Of a DNA stretch of 15,432 nt, positions 6,402-13,120 are shown piece after piece. The stretch comes from Oscillospiraceae bacterium (GTDB taxonomy: Bacteria; Bacillota; Clostridia; Oscillospirales; UBA644). Numbering within the stretch: the stretch's first letter is position 1; every line of letters starts with the position of its first letter. The notes under the pieces were generated by a model, which saw only the letters and a program-made list of their open reading frames with translations, was not told where the DNA came from and ran no database searches. Both the position numbers and the translations under genes were made by a program. Where the stretch lies: positions 1-15,432 of the forward strand of contig SVMP01000037.1 of the NCBI GenBank assembly GCA_015067385.1, read 5' to 3'.

Positions 6402-8418
6402 AAAAATGCACTTCGCTGTACTCAGAGTTGTAGCCGCAGTGAACAGGCAGATATTTGCCGTTCAGCACGCCGTTTTCATGGTTGAATTCCATCGAAAAGA
6501 GAGAATATTCTCCGTTTTCGCAGTTGTACGTCTCACCGTCGTCATCATAAATAAAGCCCTTGCCGCTTTCACCGTAACAACGGATGATGAGATTGTTTTC
6601 TCTGTCAACCGTCGGGATCATTGCGCCGCCTTTAACGAAAAGCGGGATCCTGTCAAGCGGACAGTCTATCTCGATGGTTGTTGAGTTGCCGACAAATTCG
6701 CCCGTGTAATAATCGTACCAATCGCAATCGGGAAGGTTTACGGTCCTTGTTTTCTGTTCGGGACGTACAGGGCATACCATTATGCTGTCGCCTGCCATAT
6801 ACTGATCGATGATGTCGGAAACAAGAAGCGATTCGTAGGGGTTTTCGGTGTGGTCAAGCTCGGACATTCTCGAAGAACCTGTGTTCGAAAAATCCATGCA
6901 GAGTGCTCTGAACGGAGGCACGCCTGTTGTGCGGTATGTGTAAAATGCGTTGTAAAGATAGGGGAGGAGCGATTTTCTGAAACGGATAGTGTCTCTTATT
7001 ATGTCTTCAACATCTTCAAACTGCCACGGTTTTGCTCCGTTCGCCCATGCGTTCAGCATCAGCATCGGGGAGAATACGCACATCTGGAATCTTCTTACCC
7101 ATTCTTCCGATGTGTCCGCGTCACGAACTTCGGGAACCCACAGACAGCCGCAGAATGAGGAGGACGCAAGCCCCGTCAGATACTGTTCAAAAGAATAGCA
7201 GTCGTTGTAAATACAGTAGGGCATCATTACAGAGCCTGCCGCCGATGCTCTTACAAGACCGTACGTTCTCTTGTTGATGCTTCTGTATATTTCATATGTC
7301 GCTTTCTGAGCAAGAATGCCGAGAGAGCTTCTTACAGCCGCCGCATTTCTTCCCGAGGGGAATTTTGCATGGTCGGGGAACAGCCAGTTGTCGAAACCGT
7401 CGCATTCGTCGATCTTATAGCCCGAAACACCGATATCTATGTGCTTTTCTTTGTGCTGATCCGCATATATCTTTCTTGCTTCGGGAAGCGTGAAGTCGGG
7501 CGCAAGACCGTTCCATACCATGTGAGAGCCGCTGTAGGGCTTCATGTCTTCGTAAATAGTCGCTTTTTCGGAAACGAAAAGGTTTTCCCAAAGGTTTACC
7601 TTGATGTTTTCGTCAAGCAGATCGTTTACAAAACGCTTCGGGTCGGGGAAACGTTCCTCGTCCCATTCGTAAGAGCAGGGGTATGAATTGGAATGCCAGC
7701 CCGGCTCCAGACCGATAACGTCAAGATCAAAATTCTTTTCTCTGAAAAGATCTATTTCGTTTTTAACATCTTTCTCGTCGTAGTGTATATGTGTTCTGTG
7801 CCAGAAACCGAAGCCCCATTTGGGTACAAGCGTACCGCCGCCGCAGAGAAGATTGAACTTCGCAACGACATCGAGCATCGTCTCGCCCGTAAAAACATAA
7901 ACATCCGCATCGTTTTCAAATGATGCTTCAACAAAATCGCCGGGAGTATCCGCAAACCATTCGCCTCTGCCTCTGTTGAGGGCAACGGGAGGATTCTTTG
8001 CGTCTGTACGGACCGTTCCGCCCATATAATAGGAGATCACTTCGGCAGTATCGATAAAAATTCCGTAACCTTTGTCCGAAACGTAAAACGGGGTGGGAAC
8101 GTGAGTTCTTCCGTTGTCACTGTTGCCGTAATGGTCGCAGCGAAGATGCATTGCGGTAAAATTCGTTGCGATCGTTTTGAACCTCAGCCCCGGACCGTAA
8201 AATCTTTCGCTGTTTTCTTTGGGAACGCAAACTACGGTCTTGCTGTTTATCTTTTCCGAATATACGCCCTCAAAAGGCATGGGCATATCTTTGTAATTGC
8301 TGTTTATGCTGTCAAGCTTTGCCTCGTTTCCCACAAGGGCAAGGATCCCGTCGGTCTTCGGGCCTGTACATGCTTTGTATACGCCTGCCGCGATCTTTGT
8401 GAAATTCATAAGTTCCAT
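6382..8418 (-). CDS. Glycoside hydrolase family 31 enzyme (alpha-glucosidase/xylosidase/galactosidase type)
   Basis: The 678-residue protein has GH31 architecture: N-terminal beta domain (to about 195), (beta/alpha)8 barrel and C-terminal beta domain. WGFGFWHRTHIHYDEKDV (201-218) and the DVIGLEPGW region (233-241) match barrel strands 1-2. The catalytic nucleophile is D337 in GYKIDECDG, and the acid/base is D406 in YNDCYS, which aligns with the GGDCYA stretch of the alpha-xylosidase YicI. Substrate is uncertain. No signal peptide is seen, so it is probably cytoplasmic. The start at 8418 has AAAGGGAC (8427-8434) 8-9 nt upstream; an internal Met4 is less well spaced. It heads a five-gene operon running to 1292 and overlaps alaX by 20 bp. 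The ribosome site may be masked by RNA structure (see 8427-8482). Confidence 0.92.
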   Translation of the reverse strand: MELMNFTKIAAGVYKACTGPKTDGILALVGNEAKLDSINSNYKDMPMPFEGVYSEKINSKTVVCVPKENSERFYGPGLRFKTIATNFTAMHLRCDHYGNSDNGRTHVPTPFYVSDKGYGIFIDTAEVISYYMGGTVRTDAKNPPVALNRGRGEWFADTPGDFVEASFENDADVYVFTGETMLDVVAKFNLLCGGGTLVPKWGFGFWHRTHIHYDEKDVKNEIDLFREKNFDLDVIGLEPGWHSNSYPCSYEWDEERFPDPKRFVNDLLDENIKVNLWENLFVSEKATIYEDMKPYSGSHMVWNGLAPDFTLPEARKIYADQHKEKHIDIGVSGYKIDECDGFDNWLFPDHAKFPSGRNAAAVRSSLGILAQKATYEIYRSINKRTYGLVRASAAGSVMMPYCIYNDCYSFEQYLTGLASSSFCGCLWVPEVRDADTSEEWVRRFQMCVFSPMLMLNAWANGAKPWQFEDVEDIIRDTIRFRKSLLPYLYNAFYTYRTTGVPPFRALCMDFSNTGSSRMSELDHTENPYESLLVSDIIDQYMAGDSIMVCPVRPEQKTRTVNLPDCDWYDYYTGEFVGNSTTIEIDCPLDRIPLFVKGGAMIPTVDRENNLIIRCYGESGKGFIYDDDGETYNCENGEYSLFSMEFNHENGVLNGKYLPVHCGYNSEYSEVHFYDKKDF

Positions 8419-8426
8419 GATATTGT

Positions 8427-8482
8427 GTCCCTTTTATTGAATTATTTTGCATTAAAGGGACGAAGAATTATCTCCGTCCCTT
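8427..8482 (-). promoter_or_regulatory. Three-arm leader: hairpin downstream of fba that can trade partners with the GH31 ribosome binding site
   Basis: Read on the minus strand, arm 1 AAGGGACG (8482-8475) and arm 2 CGTCCCTT (8462-8455) form an 8-bp hairpin with a 12-nt loop. Arm 3 AAAGGGAC (8434-8427), which contains the GH31 SD, is complementary over 8 bp to arm 2 extended by one base (8461-8454). Pairings 1:2 and 2:3 exclude each other. The 1:2 hairpin could be the fba terminator, though its minus-strand tail (TTTAATG) is poor; the + strand tail is better (TATTTTTA). A weak promoter-like TTGCAC (8497-8492) lies upstream. The switch is inference. Confidence 0.45.
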
Positions 8483-8508
8483 ATTTTTAAAGTGCAATTT
8501 TTTTGAAA

Positions 8509-9537
8509 TTAATAGATGGATTTACCTGCAGAGTGGAGGTCGTTACATGCTTCAACAACACGAGCGGTAATGCCTTTTTCTGCATTCTTGAGGTAAGAAC
8601 GGGGGTCGTAAACTTTCTTTACGCCGACTTCGCCGTCAACCTTGAGAACACCGTCATAATTCTTGAAGAAGTGATCGGCGATGGGACGGGAGAATGCATA
8701 CTGAGTATCGGTGTCAACGTTCATCTTGATAACGCCGTACTGGAGAGTTTCTTCGATATCTTCCTTCGGAGAACCGGAACCGCCGTGGAATACGAGCAGA
8801 TAGTGAGCGTCGTCGCCGTATTTAGCTTTGAGCGCATCCTGACCTTCTTTGAGGATCTTCGGATTGAGTTTTACGTTACCGGGTTTGTAAACACCGTGAA
8901 CGTTGCCGAATGTAGCAGCGAGGGTGAAGTAACCGTTTTCAACCTGACCGAGAGTATCGTAAACGAGCATCATGTCTTCAGGTGTGGTGTAGAGCTTTTC
9001 TCTGGGTGCGTCTTCGGTGTTAACACCGTCTTCTTCGCCGCCTACAACGCCTGCTTCAACTTCGAGAACGATCTCGTTTTTAGCGCAACGTTCAAGGATC
9101 TTTTTAGCCATTTCAACATTTTCATGGTGGGGAAGAGCGGAACCGTCGAACATGTGGCTGTTGAAGAGGTTGGGAAGACCTGCAGCTCTGCGGCGTTCGG
9201 TCTCTTCGATAAGAGGCATGAGGAAGGAATCAACCTTGTCAGCCTGGCAGTGGTCGGTGTGAAGAGCGATGAATACGTTGTATTTTTCAGCAACCATACG
9301 AGCATGGTTTGCAAGGGTGATAGCGCCGAGAACAGAGTCTTTAACTCCCTGACCGGAAGCGTGCTGAGCACCGCCGGTAGAAATCTGGATGATACCGTCA
9401 CTCTTTGCTTCTGCAAGACCGGCGATAACACCGTTTATAGATTCGATAGAAAATACGTTGATAGCAGGAAATGCGTAATGATTCTTATACGCTGTTTCCA
9501 TCATTTTTACATATGTTTTGTAATCAGCAACAGGCAT
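8509..9537 (-). CDS. fba: Class II (zinc) fructose-1,6-bisphosphate aldolase
   Basis: The protein cleaves fructose-1,6-bisphosphate to DHAP and glyceraldehyde-3-phosphate in glycolysis, or runs in reverse in gluconeogenesis. It resembles the longer class IIA (E. coli FbaA) form. Catalytic D95 and zinc ligand H96 sit in ALHTDHC; the other zinc ligands are H214 in GNVHGVYKPG and H251 in VFHGGSG. VEAGVVGGEEDGV (160-172) and KMNVDTDTQ (271-279) are family signatures. The start is placed at 9537, not at the upstream in-frame ATG at 9567, because AAAGGAGAT (9552-9544) lies 8 nt before 9537 and nothing suitable precedes 9567. This gives 342 residues. It has its own sigma-A promoter (9578-9606), and a hairpin follows the stop. 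The opposite strand is also open here but is a mirror of this gene. Confidence 0.97.
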   Translation of the reverse strand: MPVADYKTYVKMMETAYKNHYAFPAINVFSIESINGVIAGLAEAKSDGIIQISTGGAQHASGQGVKDSVLGAITLANHARMVAEKYNVFIALHTDHCQADKVDSFLMPLIEETERRRAAGLPNLFNSHMFDGSALPHHENVEMAKKILERCAKNEIVLEVEAGVVGGEEDGVNTEDAPREKLYTTPEDMMLVYDTLGQVENGYFTLAATFGNVHGVYKPGNVKLNPKILKEGQDALKAKYGDDAHYLLVFHGGSGSPKEDIEETLQYGVIKMNVDTDTQYAFSRPIADHFFKNYDGVLKVDGEVGVKKVYDPRSYLKNAEKGITARVVEACNDLHSAGKSIY

Positions 9538-9543
9538 GATATT

Positions 9544-9552
9544 ATCTCCTTT
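9544..9552 (-). promoter_or_regulatory. Ribosome binding site that decides the fba start
   Basis: AAAGGAGAT on the minus strand, with the AAGGAG core 8 nt from the ATG at 9537-9535. The in-frame ATG at 9567 has no such site. Confidence 0.9.
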
Positions 9553-9577
9553 GAAATTAATTTCCACAGATACTGAT

Positions 9578-9606
9578 ATTATACATCAAAATCCGCTGAT
9601 AGTCAA
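9578..9606 (-). promoter_or_regulatory. Sigma-A promoter of fba
   Basis: On the minus strand, -35 TTGACT (9606-9601) is followed by a 17-nt spacer and -10 TATAAT (9583-9578). Transcription should start near 9571, leaving a short 5' UTR of about 33 nt. It is divergent from the promoter of the secreted protein gene. Confidence 0.9.
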
Positions 9607-9764
9607 TACTTTCTGCGCATTTGTTTTGGTTTTTTCGGAAATTTTTTTTATTTTTACAGTTATTTTACGCCTTTCGTTCTTCCTCTTTTTTTACCTCTCC
9701 GAACAGATCCGTTTTTCTCTTACACAAATGTCAAAAAATATTTTTGCGATAAACGGAAAAGTAC
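9607..9764. other. T-rich divergent intergenic stretch
   Basis: This lies between the two divergent promoters. It is markedly T-rich on the + strand (several runs of 6-8 T). I see no convincing ORF, RNA gene or strong hairpin in it. Confidence 0.6.
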
Positions 9765-9794
9765 TTGACAAGACATACTGTTGTATGTTAAAAT
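9765..9794 (+). promoter_or_regulatory. Sigma-A promoter of the secreted 194-residue protein
   Basis: -35 TTGACA (9765-9770), an 18-nt spacer, and -10 TAAAAT (9789-9794) preceded by a TATG extended -10 element. The block TTGTATGTTAAAATATA (9781-9797) recurs with one mismatch in the lipoprotein promoter at 13241-13257. Confidence 0.85.
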
Positions 9795-9841
9795 ATATAT
9801 GTGCATAACACGGCGCAAATAAATAAAAGGAGAGATTTTAT

Positions 9842-10426
9842 ATGAAAAAAATGATTGCCTTGCTTCTTACTGTTGCAACAGTTCTTTCGTTATCCGTATG
9901 CTCCTTTGCTCAAACGGAAAATACCGTAAAGGATGCAGACAAAACGTGGAAAGAATACGTTACGGAGCTTAAAGATATCCTTACCGAAGGCGCAAAAGAA
10001 AAAGCAAAAGAAGACAGTGACAGTGAAAAGCTTGCCGAACTGAGCAAAAAATACACAGATTTGCTTGTTAAAAAGGTTGAGTTTATCGGAGTTATCGAAA
10101 AGACCTCTCCCAAAAAAGCAAAGACCTATAATGACGAATGGAAGAAAGCTTACAAAACTTATTCCGACGTTTATTCTTACGAAACCGCAGAGTGGAGAGA
10201 TTATCTTGATGACTTCAGAGCCGCTGCGGAAAAATATATCGAGGAGCTTGAAAAAGATTCCGAAGATCCTACCGACCGCATAGCTGCCGCCGATGCGTAT
10301 ATGGCATTTGTTATGGATAGAAAAGAAGCTTGGGATCATGTTTTTAACACCGATCCTCAGCACGCAAAAGAATTTATCGATCAATGGCACGAGATCTTGT
10401 TTATGTCCTCGCTCAGATTAAATTGA
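9842..10426 (+). CDS. Small secreted helical protein of unknown function
   Basis: I do not recognise a family. The 194-residue product starts with a Sec signal peptide (MKK, hydrophobic 5-16, likely cleavage after SFA at residue 23). Cys20 in LSVC has Val before it, which does not fit a lipobox, so release rather than lipidation is expected. The mature part (about 171 residues) is very rich in Lys, Glu and Asp and appears almost wholly alpha-helical, with regularly spaced Trp and Tyr (WKEY, WKKAYKTY, WRDYLDDF, WDHVF, WHEILF), suggesting a small antiparallel helical bundle. It has a strong SD (AAGGAG, 9827-9832), its own promoter and its own terminator, so it is monocistronic and probably well expressed. 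Extracellular location is inferred. Confidence 0.88.
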   Translation: MKKMIALLLTVATVLSLSVCSFAQTENTVKDADKTWKEYVTELKDILTEGAKEKAKEDSDSEKLAELSKKYTDLLVKKVEFIGVIEKTSPKKAKTYNDEWKKAYKTYSDVYSYETAEWRDYLDDFRAAAEKYIEELEKDSEDPTDRIAAADAYMAFVMDRKEAWDHVFNTDPQHAKEFIDQWHEILFMSSLRLN

Positions 10427-10457
10427 TCCGCACGACCGTAAAGTAAAATAAATACAG

Positions 10458-10490
10458 AAAGAGTAAGCTTTTTCGGCTTACTCTTTTTTG
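10458..10490 (+). terminator. Intrinsic terminator after the secreted protein gene
   Basis: AAAGAGTAAGC (10458-10468) pairs with GCTTACTCTTT (10476-10486) around a 7-nt loop, followed by ttt. It lies about 30 nt after the stop and closes the monocistronic unit. Confidence 0.92.
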
Positions 10491-10526
10491 TCCGAAACAA
10501 AATTCGGGGCGTTATATAAAAAGGTC

Positions 10527-10555
10527 TTGATTTTTCGTAAAAGACATATTATAAT
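10527..10555 (+). promoter_or_regulatory. Sigma-A promoter of the cupin/flavin reductase operon
   Basis: -35 TTGATT (10527-10532), a 17-nt spacer, and -10 TATAAT (10550-10555). The start of transcription should be near 10562, about 24 nt before the cupin ATG. Confidence 0.88.
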
Positions 10556-10585
10556 GATAGTATAAATATAAAAAGAGGTACGATC

Positions 10586-10921
10586 ATGGAAATCAAAACT
10601 TTTTTCGATCCCGAAAAAGCGTGGAAAGCGCATGAAAACACTATCCTTGCGGCAAACGTGATCCCCGATGGGCTGAAGGCTCCGTTCGATCACGCATGGG
10701 GCTACCTTTCCGAGCCGGGCGAGATGGAATATCATAATCATCATAAAGAAGAGATCTATTTCTTTTTTAAAGGTAACGGTTTTGTGCGTATCGACGGTGA
10801 GGAGCTTCCCGTTAAGTGCGGCGATGTCGTAAGGATCCCGCCCGATGCCATGCATACCGTCGTTAACCGAGAAAATGCTGAGCTTTTATGGGCGGCACTC
10901 TGGTGGGATATCATAGAATAA
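10586..10921 (+). CDS. Small single-domain cupin protein
   Basis: This 111-residue protein is one cupin_2 barrel. Cupin motif 1 reads GEMEYHNHHKEEIYFFFKGNG, with probable metal ligands H50, H52 and E56; motif 2 reads CGDVVRIPPDAMHTVVN, with H90. All four metal positions are present, so a metal-binding barrel is expected. Stand-alone cupins serve as isomerases, dioxygenases or sensors, and nothing here selects one. The SD AGAGG (10574-10578) is 7 nt before the ATG. It is first in a two-gene operon, 22 bp ahead of the flavin reductase gene, hinting at a shared small-molecule or redox role (inference). Confidence 0.9.
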   Translation: MEIKTFFDPEKAWKAHENTILAANVIPDGLKAPFDHAWGYLSEPGEMEYHNHHKEEIYFFFKGNGFVRIDGEELPVKCGDVVRIPPDAMHTVVNRENAELLWAALWWDIIE

Positions 10922-10943
10922 ATTTTATTAAATGGAGAAAAAT

Positions 10944-11453
10944 ATGTCTGAATTTATTACTGTTACACCCGAAACACTTTCGGAAAACTCATTCAAGCTT
11001 ATCGGTAAGGACTGGATGCTCATTACCGCAGGCGACGAAAAAAATTATAACACAATGACTGCAAGCTGGGGCGGCGTCGGCGTTTTGTGGAACGAATCCG
11101 TGGCGTTCATGTTTATACGTCCTCAGCGTTATACCTTTGAATTTGCCGAACAGAACGGTCTTTTCACTCTTTCGTTCTTTGATGAACAGTACCGTTCGGC
11201 TCTCCGTTTCTGCGGTGCCAATTCCGGCAGAGACTGCAATAAAGCCGAAAAAACAGGGCTTACCCCCGTTCATGAAGACGGACTTACATATTTTGCCGAA
11301 GCAAAGCTCGTTCTTGTCTGCGAAAAGCTTTACGCACAGGATCTTACCGCCGAGAGCTTTATCGATAAGAGTATTATCGATAAACATTATCCGAACAATG
11401 ATTTTCACCGCATGTATGTCGGAAAAATCGTAAAATGCTTAAAAAAGGCTTGA
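10944..11453 (+). CDS. Flavin reductase-like FMN-binding split-barrel protein
   Basis: The 169-residue product resembles the flavin reductase/flavoredoxin family, which binds FMN and transfers electrons. The flavin-binding part is visible as NTMTASWGGVGVLW (36-49), followed by FIRPQRYTFEF (57-67) and LFTLSFF (73-79), matching the usual (N/T)xMT(A/x)SW and RP-xR-xT elements. The start is put at 10944 rather than at the in-frame ATG 10932, because GGAG (10934-10937) lies 6 nt before 10944, while nothing like an SD precedes 10932. It is the second gene after the cupin. Its TGA stop (11451-11453) lies inside the -35 box of the mgtE promoter, and no terminator is seen between the two units. Confidence 0.9.
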   Translation: MSEFITVTPETLSENSFKLIGKDWMLITAGDEKNYNTMTASWGGVGVLWNESVAFMFIRPQRYTFEFAEQNGLFTLSFFDEQYRSALRFCGANSGRDCNKAEKTGLTPVHEDGLTYFAEAKLVLVCEKLYAQDLTAESFIDKSIIDKHYPNNDFHRMYVGKIVKCLKKA

Positions 11454-11479
11454 CAAAACGTACTTAACGGGTGTATAAT
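11450..11479 (+). promoter_or_regulatory. Sigma-A promoter of mgtE, overlapping the upstream stop codon
   Basis: -35 TTGACA (11450-11455), an 18-nt spacer, and -10 TATAAT (11474-11479). The TGA of the flavin reductase gene is part of the -35 hexamer. Transcription should start near 11486, right before the GAGC-GAAA-GCTC hairpin (11488-11499). Confidence 0.9.
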
Positions 11480-11487
11480 ATAAAGTA

Positions 11488-11691
11488 GAGCGAAAGCTCG
11501 AATAATTATTAAAACAAGAGGTGAGATCGCATGGACGCGGGAAGTAGTACGACCGGCACTGTCCCCCGAAGTAGGCAGAACCGTCGAAGTCGCATAGCCG
11601 ACGTTCGTGCGGTCCGTTAATATTGTAAAGCAGCAGAATAATGTCCGATAATGCATAAAATGTATTATCGATTGTTGCTTTCCGCTTTTTT
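11488..11691 (+). promoter_or_regulatory. Structured leader RNA of mgtE; candidate divergent M-box-like magnesium sensor with terminator
   Basis: The mgtE transcript carries about 270 nt before its start. Visible pairings are a GAAA tetraloop hairpin (11488-11499); GACCGGCAC (11551-11559) with GTGCGGTC (11607-11614), one bulge; and CGTCG (11582-11586) with CGACG (11599-11603) nested within. By eye, AGGTGAG (11519-11525), ATGGA (11531-11535) and the order GCAGC (11630-11634), TGTCC (11642-11646), ATGC recall parts of the ykoK/M-box consensus, but the conserved GGCTCC and GCTGCTGCCC core is missing. AAAGCAGCA (11627-11635) with TGTTGCTTT (11673-11681), enclosing an 11-bp hairpin, then TTTTTT, looks like a terminator acting as expression platform. 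M-box leaders commonly precede mgtE in Bacillota. Class assignment is uncertain. Confidence 0.5.
11627..11691 (+). terminator. Probable leader terminator/attenuator before mgtE
   Basis: Outer stem AAAGCAGCA (11627-11635) with TGTTGCTTT (11673-11681), one G-U pair. Inner stem CGATAATGCAT (11646-11656) with ATGTATTATCG (11660-11670), one G-U pair and a 3-nt loop. CCGC and then six T (11686-11691) follow. It sits 65 nt ahead of the mgtE ATG, so it would stop transcription before the gene unless prevented from folding. Confidence 0.6.
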
Positions 11692-11741
11692 CGGGGTCAC
11701 TGTGTCATTTACTTCCTATAATTAGCATTTTATTGCGAAAG

Positions 11742-11748
11742 AAAGGAA
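11742..11748 (+). promoter_or_regulatory. Ribosome binding site that decides the mgtE start
   Basis: AAAGGAA with its AAGGA core 9 nt before ATG 11757. The in-frame TTG at 11733 has no SD in front of it and would add only eight residues before the family-like N-terminus. Confidence 0.85.
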
Positions 11749-11756
11749 ATTCAGTA

Positions 11757-13091
11757 ATGACAGAGAGAACCCTTTTATTTTTGGAAAACAAGGATTACCG
11801 AGGCCTTCGGGAATTCCTTTGCGAGATCAATCCTGCAGATATCGCGCTCATTCTTTCGGAGATACCCGAAGAGAGCCTGACGCTTGTTTTCCGTCTTTTA
11901 CCCAAAGAGATCGCCGCAGAGACATTCGTTGAAATGGACGGCGATGAGCAGGAATTTTTACTCAAAGCATTCTCCGATAAGGAGATCCGTGACGTGCTTG
12001 ACGAGCTTTATGTTGACGATACCGTTGATATCATCGAAGAAATGCCCGCAAACGTCGTTCGCCGCATTCTTGCCCTCGCAGACAGCGAGATGCGTGCTCA
12101 GATCAACGAAATTCTGCATTACCCGAAAAATTCCGCAGGCAGTATCATGACCACGGAATTTGTTGACCTTAAAAAAGATATGACTGTTGCCGCCGCTTTC
12201 GAGCGTATAAGACGTGTCGGCGTCGATAAAGAAACGATCTACACGTGTTATGTTATCGACGAAAACAGACATCTGCTCGGTCTGATCTCCGTTAAAACAT
12301 TGCTTCTTTCAAGCATGAGAAGCATTATCGGCGATATTATGGAAACAAATATCATCAGCGTTTCCACTTTGCAGGACAGAGAAGCTGTCGGCGATGACTT
12401 CGTAAAATACGGCTTTCTTGCAATGCCCGTTGTCGATAACGAAAACAGACTCGTCGGCATCGTAACCATCGACGACGCTATCGATGTCATTCAGGAAGAA
12501 AACACCGAAGATATTGAAAAAATGGCGGCTATTACCCCGACCGACAAGACGTACATGAAAACGGGTATTATCGAGACTTGGATAAAACGTATCCCATGGC
12601 TTCTTTTGCTCATGATCTCCGCCGCATTTACAGGCAAGATAATCACTGTTTTCGAGGATGCACTCGCCGCTCAGATCGCCCTCACCGCTTTTATCCCCAT
12701 GCTCATGGACTCTGGCGGTAACGCAGGCTCGCAGGCTTCCGTTTCAATAATCCGAGGCCTTGCGCTCAATGAGATCGAATATAAGAATATTTTTGCTATC
12801 TGGCGAAAAGAATTCGTCGTTTCCATTCTTTGCGGTATCACCCTCGCCGCCGCAAACTTCGTTAAGATCCTTATCATAGACAGAGTTTCGATAACCGTTG
12901 CCGCAGTAGTCTGCGTAACGCTGTTTGCCACGATAATCATCGCAAAGCTCGTCGGCTGTACTCTCCCCATCCTCGCAAAAAGGATCGGATTTGACCCTGC
13001 GGTCATGGCAAGCCCGTTCATTACAACTATCGTTGACGCACTCTCTCTTCTCGTTTATTTCAACATCGCTTCCGCACTTCTCGGAATATGA
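11757..13091 (+). CDS. mgtE: MgtE family magnesium transporter
   Basis: This 444-residue Mg2+ channel is of the usual length. The N-terminal superhelical MgtE_N domain spans about 20-125, a CBS pair about 126-250 (SAGSIMTTEFV and IGDIMETNIISV mark the two repeats), then a connecting helix and a five-helix membrane domain from about 278. Conserved pore residues are visible in FIPMLMDSGGNAGSQAS (312-328) and in the last helix TTIVDALSLLVYF, with D427 matching the selectivity-filter Asp of the family. The cytoplasmic domains close the pore when Mg2+ is high. ATG 11757 is chosen over TTG 11733 because AAAGGAA (11742-11748) is correctly spaced before it. It is monocistronic, with its own promoter, a structured leader and a strong terminator. 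Confidence 0.96.
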   Translation: MTERTLLFLENKDYRGLREFLCEINPADIALILSEIPEESLTLVFRLLPKEIAAETFVEMDGDEQEFLLKAFSDKEIRDVLDELYVDDTVDIIEEMPANVVRRILALADSEMRAQINEILHYPKNSAGSIMTTEFVDLKKDMTVAAAFERIRRVGVDKETIYTCYVIDENRHLLGLISVKTLLLSSMRSIIGDIMETNIISVSTLQDREAVGDDFVKYGFLAMPVVDNENRLVGIVTIDDAIDVIQEENTEDIEKMAAITPTDKTYMKTGIIETWIKRIPWLLLLMISAAFTGKIITVFEDALAAQIALTAFIPMLMDSGGNAGSQASVSIIRGLALNEIEYKNIFAIWRKEFVVSILCGITLAAANFVKILIIDRVSITVAAVVCVTLFATIIIAKLVGCTLPILAKRIGFDPAVMASPFITTIVDALSLLVYFNIASALLGI

Positions 13092-13120
13092 GAAAAGAGC
13101 TTTATTCGGTAAATTAAAAA

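Noticed and set aside
8503..9576. Open frame of 357 codons on the + strand opposite fba
   Set aside because: It mirrors the aldolase gene almost exactly, has no SD, gives no family-like protein, and is explained by the codon bias of the real gene.
9899..9901. Cys20 of the secreted protein as a lipidated cysteine
   Set aside because: The residues before it are LSV; Val at -1 does not fit the lipobox, while an ordinary cleavage site follows.
11536..11590. Cobalamin riboswitch resemblance (GGGAA, GGCACTGT) in the mgtE leader
   Set aside because: The B12-box and the remaining conserved core are absent, and the gene context is magnesium transport.
11405..11656. 83-codon minus-strand frame across the mgtE leader
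   Set aside because: No SD and no recognisable product; it runs through a promoter and a structured leader on the opposite strand.
11733..11756. TTG start for mgtE
   Set aside because: No SD in front of it; ATG 11757 has AAAGGAA at proper distance.
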